Below, one piece after another: positions 1-7,984 of a stretch of 64,000 nucleotides of DNA. Source of the stretch: Corynebacterium kalidii (lineage in GTDB: Bacteria > Actinomycetota > Actinomycetes > Mycobacteriales > Mycobacteriaceae); contig NZ_JALIEA010000017.1 of NCBI RefSeq assembly GCF_022869005.1, positions 310,001 through 374,000 of the forward strand, given 5' to 3'. Under the pieces are notes generated by a model. That model was not told the origin of the DNA, did not search any database, and saw nothing but the letters and a program-made list of their open reading frames with translations. The position numbers were made by a program, and so were the translations under genes. Within the stretch, counting starts at the first letter, position 1. Each line of letters opens with the position of its first letter.

Positions 1-1
1 C

Positions 2-679
2 CTCACCTGCGATGGCGACGAACTGGCCACCACGGTCCTGCACGGTCAGGGCTGTCTTGCCCTCCAGGCCCGGCAGTTCCTCGCGCACCGCGGCGAAAGC
101 CTCCTCGTCGGCGTCGATGACCTCCTGGGCCTTGTCCTCCATGCCGTAGATCTCGGCCAGTGCCTTCAGCTGCGGCTCCCAGTTGGCGTCCTGGTCCATA
201 CCCGGCAGCACGTCGGTGACCTTCGACAACTCGTTGTAGGCGTCCTCCTTGATCCGGTAGGTGTCGCCGACGACGAGGTCCGGGTCGTGTGCCACGACCT
301 CCTCGAGGGGGAACTCCTCGGACATCGGGATGCGCTCGACGCCGTCGAGCTGGGGGTTCTTCCAGTCGGCGTCGGCGTCGTCGCCGCGCTCGACGATGAC
401 GTCCGGGGTGATGCCCAGGGCCAGGAGGCTGTCCACCGCCGTGCCGATGGCCACGACCTTCTCCGGGTTGGTGTGGTAGGTGGCCTCGCCGTACATGTTC
501 TCGATGGTGACCTCGGACTGCTCGGCGCCGGCGCTGTCGGAGGTGCCGTTGCCGGAGTCGGACTCCGATCCGGAGTCCTCGGAGGTGCACCCGGTGAGGA
601 CGAGGCCGCCGACCAGGGCTGTGGCGGCGAGCGTCCGGCGGAGCGAGCGTGAGGGGAGTCGGCGGGCGGTGTGCAGCAT
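2..679 (-). CDS. Iron-siderophore ABC transporter substrate-binding lipoprotein (3' end cut by window edge)
   Basis: Extracytoplasmic binding protein for ferric siderophores, delivering substrate to an ABC importer. About 226 codons are visible; the C-terminal part lies beyond the left edge. The start at 679 follows an AGGAA-type ribosome site. Residues 1-31 form a lipoprotein signal with Arg-rich n-region, hydrophobic stretch and lipobox ending LTGC (Cys31). An acidic Ser/Gly linker follows, then a periplasmic-binding fold with the segment PEKVVAIGTAVDSLLALG typical of FecB/FepB-like proteins. No permease or ATPase is visible because the gene faces off the window. A DtxR-type box sits about 60 bases upstream, consistent with iron repression. 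Family assignment is firm; the actual siderophore is unknown. Confidence 0.85.
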   Translation of the reverse strand, partial: MLHTARRLPSRSLRRTLAATALVGGLVLTGCTSEDSGSESDSGNGTSDSAGAEQSEVTIENMYGEATYHTNPEKVVAIGTAVDSLLALGITPDVIVERGDDADADWKNPQLDGVERIPMSEEFPLEEVVAHDPDLVVGDTYRIKEDAYNELSKVTDVLPGMDQDANWEPQLKALAEIYGMEDKAQEVIDADEEAFAAVREELPGLEGKTALTVQDRGGQFVAIAGE

Positions 680-738
680 GGCGGGGTGTTCCTGTCTGCC
701 CGGTGGAGGGCTGGGCTGTTGTCTGAACGACGAACTAG

Positions 739-757
739 TAACTGTAGCCTACGGTAA
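739..757. promoter_or_regulatory. Candidate DtxR/IdeR iron box
   Basis: The 19-base site taactgtagcctacggtaa matches 13 of 19 positions of the DtxR consensus TWAGGTTAGSCTAACCTWA, including the symmetric core TAGCCTA. It lies about 60 bases upstream of the iron-siderophore binding protein start at 679. The match count was done by eye. Binding would repress the gene in iron-replete cells. Confidence 0.5.
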
Positions 758-864
758 CTTCTGGTAGGCCGAGCCAAACCTACTACAGGCGAAACGTCGC
801 CGACAAGGGTGTGACACCGGCGTACCCCCACCGTTGCGGCCCGGACAGCGGCTCTACGCGGGCA

Positions 865-1836
865 TCATCTGTCCAGGCCAGCGAAGAACTCCCAGATCGC
901 CCCCGGTCCGTCGAAGCGCGCACCGCCGTCGTTGCCCCAGCGCCCGGTGGCGGTGGGGAAGGAGTGGCCGCTGTGCTCCACGGCGATGAGCCGGACCGGG
1001 TGGTCGCCGTCCCACGTCGTGATCTCGGCGTCACCGTCGCGCACGGTCGCCGGAGTCCTGCCGACGGGCCAGCCGTTGCAGGAGGCGAACCACCCGGCGC
1101 TGTCCCGGGCCGAGCGGACCTCGCCCCGGCTCTCGGCGGAGGGGCCGGCGCCGACCACGACCTCGCCGCCGTCGAAGGGGTTCATCGGGTCCTCACGGCC
1201 CTGGATGAAGATCACCGGCACCGGCTCACCGGAGTCCGTGCAGGCCAGGTTGTCGTCGACCGGGATGTTCGCGTTCACCGAGGCGATGCCGGAGACCAGG
1301 TCCGGGGCCTCGAAGGCCAGCCGCTGGGCCATGCTCCCGCCGCTGGAGAACCCGATGGCGAAGGTGCGGTCGACGTCGACGGTGTCCGGCCCGAGGTCGC
1401 GGTGAATGTCCTCCACGACGGTGCGCATCAGCCCGACGTCGTCGAGGTTGCTTGCCTTGGCAGGCCAGTCGCCGGCGGTGCGGCACTCGTTCCAGTTGTT
1501 GCGGTGACCGTCGACGTAGGCGACGACGACGTTCTCCCGGTCAGCGGTCTCCTCGAGATCGGGGCCGATGCCGGACCGGATGCCGTCCCCGGTGTCCCCG
1601 GTGCCGTGGATCACCAGGACGACCGGCATGGGGCGGGACGCCGCACCTTCCCGGGCGGGCGTGTAGACGGTCCAGGTGCGCTCGATGCCGTCGACGGTGG
1701 TGGAGTGGGAGGTGACACCGCCGTCGCGACCCGGATGTGGGGCGGACGTGCAGGCGGCCACGGACAACGCCGTCGTCAGGAGTGCGCCGGCGACCGCCGC
1801 TCGGCCGCACCCGCGTGTCGGGTCGGTGCTGCCCAT
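865..1836 (-). CDS. Secreted LpqC-type esterase / polyhydroxyalkanoate-depolymerase-like lipoprotein
   Basis: Predicted surface-anchored alpha/beta hydrolase (323 aa). The N-terminus has a hydrophobic signal with lipobox SVAAC (Cys29). The first beta strand and oxyanion region are seen in VVLVIHGTGDTGDG, the nucleophile elbow in GFSSGG (Ser), the acid in the GREDPMNPFDGG segment and the histidine in HSGHSFP. This layout matches the LpqC / feruloyl esterase / PHB depolymerase family, which cleaves ester bonds of polymers or phenolic esters. It is transcribed toward the iron-binding protein but separated by about 185 bases that hold that gene's promoter. Its substrate cannot be read from sequence. 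It may be a monocistronic gene. Confidence 0.8.
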   Translation of the reverse strand: MGSTDPTRGCGRAAVAGALLTTALSVAACTSAPHPGRDGGVTSHSTTVDGIERTWTVYTPAREGAASRPMPVVLVIHGTGDTGDGIRSGIGPDLEETADRENVVVAYVDGHRNNWNECRTAGDWPAKASNLDDVGLMRTVVEDIHRDLGPDTVDVDRTFAIGFSSGGSMAQRLAFEAPDLVSGIASVNANIPVDDNLACTDSGEPVPVIFIQGREDPMNPFDGGEVVVGAGPSAESRGEVRSARDSAGWFASCNGWPVGRTPATVRDGDAEITTWDGDHPVRLIAVEHSGHSFPTATGRWGNDGGARFDGPGAIWEFFAGLDR

Positions 1837-1911
1837 CGGTCACCCCCTGGGGGCTGGAGTGGTGTCGGCGACTGCCCGTGTACCCACACGGTACAGCAGG
1901 GCGGTGGGGAG

Positions 1912-2184
1912 GTGTTCGCGTTGCTGGGCGGGCACCCGGAGCTCGCGGACCCGCGGTTCGCACGGGTCCGGGACTACGACGACGACCACGGGACGTCGCT
2001 CGTGGAGAGCCTGGAGGCGTACCTCGCCGCAGGCATGAATGTCCGGGACGCCGCCGCCGTGCTGACGGTGCACCCGAATACGTTGCGGTACCGGGTGGAC
2101 CGTGCCCAGCAGTTGTCGGGGCTGGACCTGGGGGATCCCGGGGACCGGTTGTTGACGGAGTTGCAGCTCGGGTTACGGCGCTGA
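1912..2184 (+). pseudogene. C-terminal remnant of a PucR-type transcriptional regulator
   Basis: About 90 codons encode the end of a PucR/CdaR-family regulator: FALLGGHPEL, LVESLEAYLAAGMNVRDAAA and the helix-turn-helix VHPNTLRYRVDR, which is the family's diagnostic C-terminal HTH_30 motif. The remaining 300 or more residues of a normal PucR protein are missing. The open frame extends upstream to 811, but that part is antisense to the esterase and has no homologous look. A GTG at 1912 preceded by ggtgggga could in principle start a short HTH-only protein. I read it as a decayed gene whose 5' part was deleted when the esterase was placed next to it. It overlaps the LysR gene end by 12 bases, convergently. 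Confidence 0.7.
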
Positions 2185-3138
2185 ATCCGGCGGTGTCCAG
2201 GTCGTGTAGTCGGGGAGTGGCACGTCCTGTGGAGGTGTGGTGGTGATGAGGGCCAGGAACTCCGCGGCGGCGGGCGACAGGGTGCGGGTGGTGTCGACCA
2301 GAACGCCGATCCTGCGGGTGACGGGTTCTCCGCGGAACGGGCGGAGGACGACCCCGGACACACGGGTCATCGGGATCACGAAGCCGGGCACGGCGGAGAT
2401 GCCGAGGTTCGCCGCACACAGTCCGGCGACCGCGGAGATCGTCCCGGCGGTCACGGTCTGGGAGGGCAGGATGCCGCGTGCCGCGAGCTCACGGTCGGTG
2501 ATGCGGCGCACCGAGCTGGCCTCGGTGAAGGAGACGAACGAGCGACCGGCCAGGTCGGCCCAGTCGATACCGGGTTTCTGCGCCAGCGGATGGGTGGCCG
2601 GCAGGATGCAGGCGAACCGTTCCTCGGCGACGGGGGAGAACCGGAAGTGCTCCGGCAGGGTGCCGACGAGTTCGGGGTCCTCGGCGGTGATGGCGAGGTC
2701 CACCGTGCCGTAGCGGCATTCCTCGACGATGTTCGCCGCCATGAGGTCCCGGAGGTCGACGCCGACATTGGGGAAGGACCGGCGGAACCGGTCGATGAAG
2801 TTCGGCAGCAGGGTCGCCGCCAGTGACGGCAGGGTCGCCAACCTCAGTTGTCCGGCGGGGCCGCTGAGGTAGCCGGAGAAGTTGTTCATCTCCCGGTCGT
2901 AGGTCTCCAGGATGACCCGCGCGCCGCGCAGGAACTCCGCGCCGGTGTCGGTGAGGGAGAAGCTCCTCGTGGTCCGCTCGAACAGGCGGGTCGACGCGGC
3001 TTTCTCGACCTGGGAGACGATCCGGCTCAACGAGGACTGGGACTGGCTCAACCGGTCGGCGGCGGGGGTGAAGCCGCCCTGTTCCGCGATGCAGACGATG
3101 ACCCGCATCTGCTCCACCGTGACCTCATTTATCCTCAC
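2173..3138 (-). CDS. LysR-family transcriptional regulator of the divergent CitMHS/AtuA operon
   Basis: LysR-type regulator of 321 aa, normal family length. Residues 1-65 form the winged HTH (VTVEQMRVIVCIAEQGGFT, then the recognition region SQSQSSLSRIVSQVE). Residues about 90-300 form the periplasmic-binding-like effector domain (LRLATLPSLAATLLPNF). It is divergent from the transporter-AtuA-CoA-transferase operon with about 120 bases between the starts, the classic arrangement for a LysR regulator of its neighbour. The likely co-inducer is the carboxylate carried by the CitMHS protein or its catabolite, which is inference. The shared promoter region has an inverted repeat described separately. 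Confidence 0.88.
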   Translation of the reverse strand: MRINEVTVEQMRVIVCIAEQGGFTPAADRLSQSQSSLSRIVSQVEKAASTRLFERTTRSFSLTDTGAEFLRGARVILETYDREMNNFSGYLSGPAGQLRLATLPSLAATLLPNFIDRFRRSFPNVGVDLRDLMAANIVEECRYGTVDLAITAEDPELVGTLPEHFRFSPVAEERFACILPATHPLAQKPGIDWADLAGRSFVSFTEASSVRRITDRELAARGILPSQTVTAGTISAVAGLCAANLGISAVPGFVIPMTRVSGVVLRPFRGEPVTRRIGVLVDTTRTLSPAAAEFLALITTTPPQDVPLPDYTTWTPPDSAP

Positions 3139-3142
3139 AATG

Positions 3143-3165
3143 CAACAATATATGCAAGATTGTTG
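3143..3165. promoter_or_regulatory. Inverted-repeat operator candidate for the LysR regulator
   Basis: Perfect 7-base arms CAACAAT (3143-3149) and ATTGTTG (3159-3165) flank a 9-base spacer. The site lies between the LysR start and the -35 box of the divergent operon, where a LysR recognition site is expected. The AT-rich dyad stands out in a GC-rich genome. Confidence 0.55.
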
Positions 3166-3166
3166 T

Positions 3167-3196
3167 TTGACGCAACTAAATCTGCCTGGCGATAAT
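3167..3196 (+). promoter_or_regulatory. Sigma-A-type promoter of the CitMHS/AtuA operon
   Basis: TTGACG (3167-3172) and GATAAT (3191-3196) are separated by 18 bases, one of the best promoter matches in the window. Transcription should start near 3203. An ATG at 3195 lies inside the -10 element, so it cannot be the start codon of the transporter. Confidence 0.65.
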
Positions 3197-3212
3197 GAGG
3201 TCGTTCATGCGA

Positions 3213-3232
3213 CCCACGTCACAGGACGTGGG
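3213..3232 (+). promoter_or_regulatory. Leader hairpin ahead of the CitMHS transporter
   Basis: A perfect 8-base stem, cccacgtc paired with gacgtggg, with a 4-base loop acag. It falls in the predicted untranslated leader, between the inferred transcription start near 3203 and the GTG start at 3261. It could stabilise the messenger or act in leader-level control. No U-run follows, so it is not a typical terminator. Confidence 0.4.
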
Positions 3233-3260
3233 CCGGTGGTTACGTCGATTGGAGAGCCAC

Positions 3261-4670
3261 GTGCTTGCTCTGTTCGGATTCCTCACGGTGGGGATCTTCC
3301 TGGCGCTCACCCTGTTCACCCGGACGTCGGTCCTGGTGGGTCTGGTACTCGTGCCGATCATCTTCGCTGTCCTCGCCGGGCGAGGGGGCGATCTGGGCGA
3401 GTTCATCGGCGACGGCCTCCTGCAGGTCGCCCCCATCGCGGTGATGATGACCTTCGCCATCCTGTTCTTCGCGGTCATGATGGAGGCCGGCCTGTTCGAC
3501 CCGCTGATCCGACGTATCGTCGGGTGGGCCAAGGGCGACCCGGTCAAGATCGCGATCGGTACCGCGCTGGTCACCATGTGCGTCCACCTCGACGGCGACG
3601 GTGCGGCGACCTTCCTGATCACCCTGTCGGCGTTCCTGCCGGTCTACCGACGCATCGGGATGCGGCCGCTGGCGCTCACCGCCATCGTCGCCCTCGGCGC
3701 CGGTCTGATGAACATGCTGCCCTGGGGAGGCCCCACGTTGCGCGCCATGGCCGCCCTCGACCTCACGGCCTCGGAGGTCTTCGTCCCGATGGTCGTCCCG
3801 ATGATTGCCGGTGGGCTGTGGGTGCTCGTCGCCAGCTACATCATCGGGCGTATGGAGCGGAAACGGTTGGGGACGATCACCCTGGACGCAGCGGCCCCGG
3901 CAGTGGCCCCCGCCCCGGTCGCCCCGGTCGCCCCAGTCTCCGTGGGCTCCGCAGGCGACGGCACCGATGCGGACTGGACCCCGGCCGACGCGTCCCCTGC
4001 CGACGAGGCGCACGCGGACGACGACCACGCCCGGCGCGACCACGGCGTGCCGCGGTGGCGGATGGCCGTCAACGTGGTCCTCACCCTCGCACTGGTGGCG
4101 GTCCTGTTCACCCACACGGTACCGATGGAGGTCTGCTTCATCGTGGCGTTCACCGTCGCGGCGTGCGTGAACATCCCGAAGTGGAGGGACCAGCAGCAGC
4201 TGTTCCGGGACCACGGGGCGAACGTGGTCCTGGTGACGTCCATGGTGTTCGCCGCCGGGGTATTCACCGGTGTGCTGGGCAACACCGGCATGATCGAGAA
4301 CATGGCGCGGACCCTGGCGGACGTGATCCCGGAGAGCTTCGGCGGTGTGCTGCCGGTCCTGGTGGCGGTCGTGTCGATGCCGTTGAGCCTGGTGTTCACC
4401 CCGGACGCGTTCTACTTCGGTGTGATGCCGGTGTTCGCCCACACCGCCGAGGTCATGGGGGTCGACCCGGCGATGATCGCCCGCGGTGCGATCTCCGGGC
4501 AGATGACCACCGGTTTCCCGCTGAGCCCGCTGACGGCCTCCACGTTCATCCTGATCGGCATGGCGAAGGTCGAACTGGGCAAACACCAGCGTTTCACGTT
4601 CCTCTGGGCCTGGGGAACCACCCTGGTGATTACCGTGACCGCCGTGCTCACCGGTGCCCTGACGTTCTGA
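3261..4670 (+). CDS. CitMHS-family citrate-metal/proton symporter
   Basis: Membrane transporter of the citrate-Mg2+/Ca2+:H+ symporter (CitMHS) family, 469 aa. I chose the GTG at 3261 because GGAG sits 8 bases upstream and the N-terminus then reads MLALFGFLTVGIFLAL, like family members; the upstream ATG at 3195 is inside the promoter. Many membrane segments are visible, with the conserved CVHLDGDGAATFLIT and PWGGPTLRAMAAL segments in the first half and DAFYFGVMPV and SPLTASTFILIGMAK in the second. A long central loop rich in Ala-Pro and acidic residues (about 205-270) is atypical in composition. It heads an operon with AtuA and CoA-transferase genes, so its substrate is probably a carboxylate catabolised by them, not necessarily citrate. 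Confidence 0.88.
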   Translation: MLALFGFLTVGIFLALTLFTRTSVLVGLVLVPIIFAVLAGRGGDLGEFIGDGLLQVAPIAVMMTFAILFFAVMMEAGLFDPLIRRIVGWAKGDPVKIAIGTALVTMCVHLDGDGAATFLITLSAFLPVYRRIGMRPLALTAIVALGAGLMNMLPWGGPTLRAMAALDLTASEVFVPMVVPMIAGGLWVLVASYIIGRMERKRLGTITLDAAAPAVAPAPVAPVAPVSVGSAGDGTDADWTPADASPADEAHADDDHARRDHGVPRWRMAVNVVLTLALVAVLFTHTVPMEVCFIVAFTVAACVNIPKWRDQQQLFRDHGANVVLVTSMVFAAGVFTGVLGNTGMIENMARTLADVIPESFGGVLPVLVAVVSMPLSLVFTPDAFYFGVMPVFAHTAEVMGVDPAMIARGAISGQMTTGFPLSPLTASTFILIGMAKVELGKHQRFTFLWAWGTTLVITVTAVLTGALTF

Positions 4671-4695
4671 TGTTCTGACGTTCCGACGTTCCGAC
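4661..4695 (+). repeat. Four-copy 8-base tandem repeat at the transporter/AtuA junction
   Basis: Units gacgttct, gatgttct, gacgttcc, gacgttcc run in tandem from 4661, followed by a partial gac. The array includes the transporter stop codon (4668-4670) and ends about 20 bases before the AtuA start, just ahead of its aggag ribosome site. Copy number could vary by slippage and alter spacing. Confidence 0.6.
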
Positions 4696-4715
4696 GACAT
4701 AGGAGAGTTCTTTCG

Positions 4716-6074
4716 ATGACAACCATCAGAATCGGATCCGGTGCGGGGTTCGCCGGTGACCGACTCGACCCGGCGGTGAAACTCGCCGAGGACGGCAACC
4801 TCGACTACCTCGTGTTCGAGTGCCTGGGGGAGCGCACGGTGGCCGCCGGGCAGCTCCGCCGGCTCGCCGACCCGGAGGCCGGCTACGACCCGCTGCTGGA
4901 GACACGGATGCGTGCGGTCCTGCCGTACACGGTCGCGCAGGGGACCACCGTGGTGACGAACTCGGGTGCGGCCAATCCCGAGGCCGCCGCGCGGCTGGTC
5001 GCGCGTGTCGCCGCCGAGGTGGTGCCGGACCGGACGGTCACGGTGGCGTACCTGACCGGCGACAGCGTGCTGTCCGAGGTCCGTTCCGGCGACCCGGAGG
5101 TGTGGGAGACCGGTGCGCCGCTGTCCGCCGACGACGCGGGCCTGGTGTCGGCGCACGCCTACCTCGGCGTCGAACACGTCCTGCCGGCGTTCGGGACGGG
5201 GGCGGACGTCATCGTCACCGGACGGCTGGCGGACCCGTCCCTGTTCCTGGCCCCGATGGTGCACGAGTTCGGGTGGGCCCTCGACGACTGGGGGCGTCTG
5301 GGGGCCGGGACGTTCGTCGGGCACCTGCTGGAATGCGCCGGGCAGGTCACCGGCGGCTACTTCGCCGACCCGGTGACCAAGCCCGTTGCGGGTATGGGGG
5401 ATCTGGGCTTCCCGTTCGCCGACGTCGGCGACGACGGTACCGCGGTGCTCGGCAAGCTGGCGGACACCGGCGGGACCCTCACCCGGCAGACGGTGCGCGA
5501 ACAGATGCTCTACGAGGTCGGCGACCCCTCGGCCTACCTCACCCCGGACGTGACAGCCGACTTCTCCGGCGTGCGCATCGAGGAGGTCGGTGAGGACGCT
5601 GTCCGGGTCAGCGGTGCCGGCGGGCGGCCACGCACCGAGACGTTGAAGGTCACCCTCGGCTTCCGGGGCGGCTGGCTCGGCGAAGGGCAGATCTCCTACG
5701 CCGGACCACGGGCACGCCAGCGCGCGGAACTGGCCTGGGACATCGTGCGCCACCGCCTCGACGTCGTCCACGGCCTCGACCCGGCGGCACTCAGCGTGGA
5801 GTTCATCGGCGACGGTGCGGCCTTCCGCGGCATGATGCCGACCACGGACCGTCCCGAACCACCGGAGGTCCGCATGCGGGTCGCCGGGCGGGTGGACACC
5901 CACGCCCAGGCACACGCGATCGGCTGGGAGGTCGAGGCCCTCTACTGCGCCGGACCCGCCGCCGGAGGCGGAGCGCGGACCTCCAGCAGCGAGGTTCTGG
6001 CAGTCCGCTCGGCACTGCTGCCACGCGACCGGGTCACCGCCCGGGTCGACACCGTGAAAGGAGACCACCGATGA
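4716..6074 (+). CDS. AtuA / DUF1446 family protein
   Basis: 452-aa cytoplasmic protein of the acyclic-terpene-utilisation AtuA family (DUF1446). Diagnostic parts are the N-terminal IRIGSGAGFAGDRLDPAVKL, LDYLVFECLGERT, VVTNSGAANPEAAARL and the glycine-rich ADVIVTGRLADPSLFLAP. The biochemical role of the family is not settled; it was named from Pseudomonas citronellol/geraniol catabolism and also occurs with carboxylate transporters and CoA enzymes. The start follows taggagagttctttcg. The stop overlaps the next start by 4 bases (ATGA), indicating translational coupling with the small AtuA-like partner, which in some genomes is the fused C-terminus of the same protein. Confidence 0.85.
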   Translation: MTTIRIGSGAGFAGDRLDPAVKLAEDGNLDYLVFECLGERTVAAGQLRRLADPEAGYDPLLETRMRAVLPYTVAQGTTVVTNSGAANPEAAARLVARVAAEVVPDRTVTVAYLTGDSVLSEVRSGDPEVWETGAPLSADDAGLVSAHAYLGVEHVLPAFGTGADVIVTGRLADPSLFLAPMVHEFGWALDDWGRLGAGTFVGHLLECAGQVTGGYFADPVTKPVAGMGDLGFPFADVGDDGTAVLGKLADTGGTLTRQTVREQMLYEVGDPSAYLTPDVTADFSGVRIEEVGEDAVRVSGAGGRPRTETLKVTLGFRGGWLGEGQISYAGPRARQRAELAWDIVRHRLDVVHGLDPAALSVEFIGDGAAFRGMMPTTDRPEPPEVRMRVAGRVDTHAQAHAIGWEVEALYCAGPAAGGGARTSSSEVLAVRSALLPRDRVTARVDTVKGDHR

Positions 6075-6436
6075 ACACCCACGCCACGCTCGACCACTAC
6101 GCCGACGCGCGCACCGGCGACAAAGGTGACACCCTCATCGTCGCCGTCCTGCCCCGCACCCGGCAGGACTACGACCACCTGCGCACACGGCTCACCGAGG
6201 ACGCGGTGGCGGAACACTTCCGGTGCGAGGTGCGCGACGTCACCGTCCGCGACGTGACCGCCGTCGAATCCTTCGTCTGCGAACTGCGCGGGGTACTCGG
6301 CGGCGGAGTCACCGGTTCGCCGGTCCTGGACGGACACGGCAAGACACTCAGCTACCACATGCTCACCCTCCCCGTCGGTGGGCACGGCACCCCGGACCAC
6401 GTGGCAGACCACACCTCAGAAGGAGAACGACGATGA
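6071..6436 (+). CDS. AtuA-like ferredoxin-fold partner protein
   Basis: 121-aa protein carrying only the AtuA-like C-terminal domain: HYADARTGDKGDTLIVAVLP near the N-terminus and FVCELRGVLGGGVTGSPVLD followed by KTLSYHMLTLPV near the end. In many bacteria this domain is fused to the C-terminus of AtuA; here it is a separate gene overlapping the AtuA stop by 4 bases. The two proteins therefore probably form one complex. Its stop overlaps the start of the CoA-transferase alpha gene by 4 bases, continuing the coupled operon. The molecular activity is unknown. Confidence 0.8.
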   Translation: MNTHATLDHYADARTGDKGDTLIVAVLPRTRQDYDHLRTRLTEDAVAEHFRCEVRDVTVRDVTAVESFVCELRGVLGGGVTGSPVLDGHGKTLSYHMLTLPVGGHGTPDHVADHTSEGERR

Positions 6437-7242
6437 CCGACCCTACCCGCCCCGCGTACTCCGGTGGCCCCGCGGCGAAAGTCGTCGCGACACCGGAGAA
6501 CGCCGTCCGCGACATCACCCACGGTGCCCGCCTCGCCGTCGGCGGCTTCGGACTCAACGGCATCCCCGACCGCCTCATCGCCGCACTCGTCGACACCGGC
6601 GTCGGCGACCTGGAGATCTACTCCAACAACTGCGGCGTCGACGACTGGGGACTGGGCCTGCTGCTCAACAACCGCCAGGTACGCCGCGTCGTCGCCTCGT
6701 ACGTGGGGGAGAACCGGGAGTTCGCCCGCCAGTACCTCGCCGGTGAACTCGAGGTCGAACTCACCCCGCAGGGCACGCTCGCCGAGAAACTGCGCGCCGC
6801 CGGCGTCGGCGTCCCCGCCTTCTACACACCCGCCGGCGTGGGCACCCCCATCGCCGACGGCGGACTGCCGTGGAAGTACCGGCAGGACGGCTCGGTGGCG
6901 GTGGCGTCCCCACCCAAGGAGGTCCGCGAGTTCGGCGGGCGCCGCTACGTCCTGGAAGAGGCACTGCCCGCCGACGTCGCCCTGGTCCACGCGGAGATCG
7001 GCGACACCGAGGGCAACCTGGTGTTCGCCAAGTCCGCGATGAACTTCAACCCCCTGTGCGCCATGGCCGGCACCGTCACCATCGCCGAGGTGGAACACCT
7101 CGTCGAACCCGGCGAGATCGACCCGGTACAGGTCCACCTGCCCGGCATCTTCGTCGAACGCATCGTGGAGACCGGCCCACAGGAGAAGCGGATCGAGAAG
7201 CGCACCGTCCGCGACAACAACCACGAAAGCGAGCAGAACTGA
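6433..7242 (+). CDS. 3-oxoacid-type CoA-transferase subunit A
   Basis: Alpha subunit (269 aa) of a family I CoA-transferase that moves CoA between carboxylic acids. The ATG at 6433 follows aggagaacgacg. The N-terminal [19 protein letters not shown] is the typical glycine-rich start; ISNNCGV-like [30 protein letters not shown] and [18 protein letters not shown] are further alpha-subunit signatures. It is coupled at both ends (ATGA overlaps). The presence of CoA activation in the operon indicates that the imported acid or a breakdown product is handled as a CoA thioester. Whether succinyl-CoA or acetyl-CoA is the donor cannot be told. Confidence 0.9.
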   Translation: MTDPTRPAYSGGPAAKVVATPENAVRDITHGARLAVGGFGLNGIPDRLIAALVDTGVGDLEIYSNNCGVDDWGLGLLLNNRQVRRVVASYVGENREFARQYLAGELEVELTPQGTLAEKLRAAGVGVPAFYTPAGVGTPIADGGLPWKYRQDGSVAVASPPKEVREFGGRRYVLEEALPADVALVHAEIGDTEGNLVFAKSAMNFNPLCAMAGTVTIAEVEHLVEPGEIDPVQVHLPGIFVERIVETGPQEKRIEKRTVRDNNHESEQN

Positions 7243-7919
7243 TGGGCTGGACGAAAGAACAGATGGCGGCCCGCGCCGCCCGGGAACTGGAGACCGGGCA
7301 GTACGTGAACCTCGGCATCGGCATGCCCACACTGATCCCCAACCACCTGCCCGACGGCGTGCACGTCGTCCTGCACAGCGAGAACGGCATTCTCGGCACC
7401 GGGCCGTACCCGACACCGACGGAACTCGACCCCGACCTCATCAACGCCGGCAAGGAGACCGTGACCGTGAACCCCGGAGCGGCGTTCTTCGACTCCTCCC
7501 TCTCCTTCGGCATGATCCGCGGGGGACACGTCGACGTCGCCGTGCTCGGCGGCATGCAGGTCTCCCGCCACGGGGACCTGGCCAACTGGATGGTGCCCGG
7601 CGCAATGGTCAAGGGCATGGGCGGGGCCATGGACCTCGTCCACGGCGCCCGGAAAGTGATCGTGCTGATGAACCACGTCGCCAAGGACGGCTCACCGAAG
7701 ATCCTGCCCGAATGCACACTGCCGTTGACCGGACAGGGAGTGGTCGACCGCATCATCACCGACCTGGCGGTCATCGACGTGGTCCGCGACGGTGACGCGG
7801 GTGCCAGTGCCGGTGCCGGTGGGCCGGGGCAGGGTGGACGTCTGGTTCTGCGGGACGTCGCGCCGGGTGTGACGGTGGAGGACGTCGTCGCGGCGACCGG
7901 GGCGGAGTTGGAGCGGTAG
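7242..7919 (+). CDS. 3-oxoacid-type CoA-transferase subunit B
   Basis: Beta subunit (225 aa), which carries the catalytic glutamate. The start at 7242 overlaps the alpha stop by one base. Visible motifs are [17 protein letters not shown], the active-site stretch SENGILGTG (catalytic Glu), and [16 protein letters not shown] Gly/Ala-rich insertion ([13 protein letters not shown]) near residue 190 is low-complexity and not usual for the family, probably a surface loop. Last gene of the operon; a weak dyad follows before the convergent lipoprotein gene. Confidence 0.9.
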   Translation: MGWTKEQMAARAARELETGQYVNLGIGMPTLIPNHLPDGVHVVLHSENGILGTGPYPTPTELDPDLINAGKETVTVNPGAAFFDSSLSFGMIRGGHVDVAVLGGMQVSRHGDLANWMVPGAMVKGMGGAMDLVHGARKVIVLMNHVAKDGSPKILPECTLPLTGQGVVDRIITDLAVIDVVRDGDAGASAGAGGPGQGGRLVLRDVAPGVTVEDVVAATGAELER

Positions 7920-7984
7920 CGCACGGCAGCGCCGCTCCGTGAGCACCCTCGAGGGGTGGTCCTGGAGGTGGGTGGACAGCCTCG

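Noticed and set aside
764..783. Second iron-box-like dyad (gtagg ... cctac) upstream of the siderophore-binding protein
   Set aside because: Arms are short with a 10-base spacer and lack the DtxR core, so the match is poor compared with 739-757.
811..1911. Open frame on the plus strand continuous with the PucR fragment (457 aa overall)
   Set aside because: It runs antisense through the esterase gene, is rich in Gly/Asp/Val typical of a GC-rich shadow frame, and only the last 90 codons resemble a real family.
3195..3260. Longer N-terminus for the CitMHS transporter from ATG 3195
   Set aside because: The ATG lies inside the GATAAT -10 element and the added residues contain the leader hairpin; the GTG at 3261 has a ribosome site and a family-like N-terminus.
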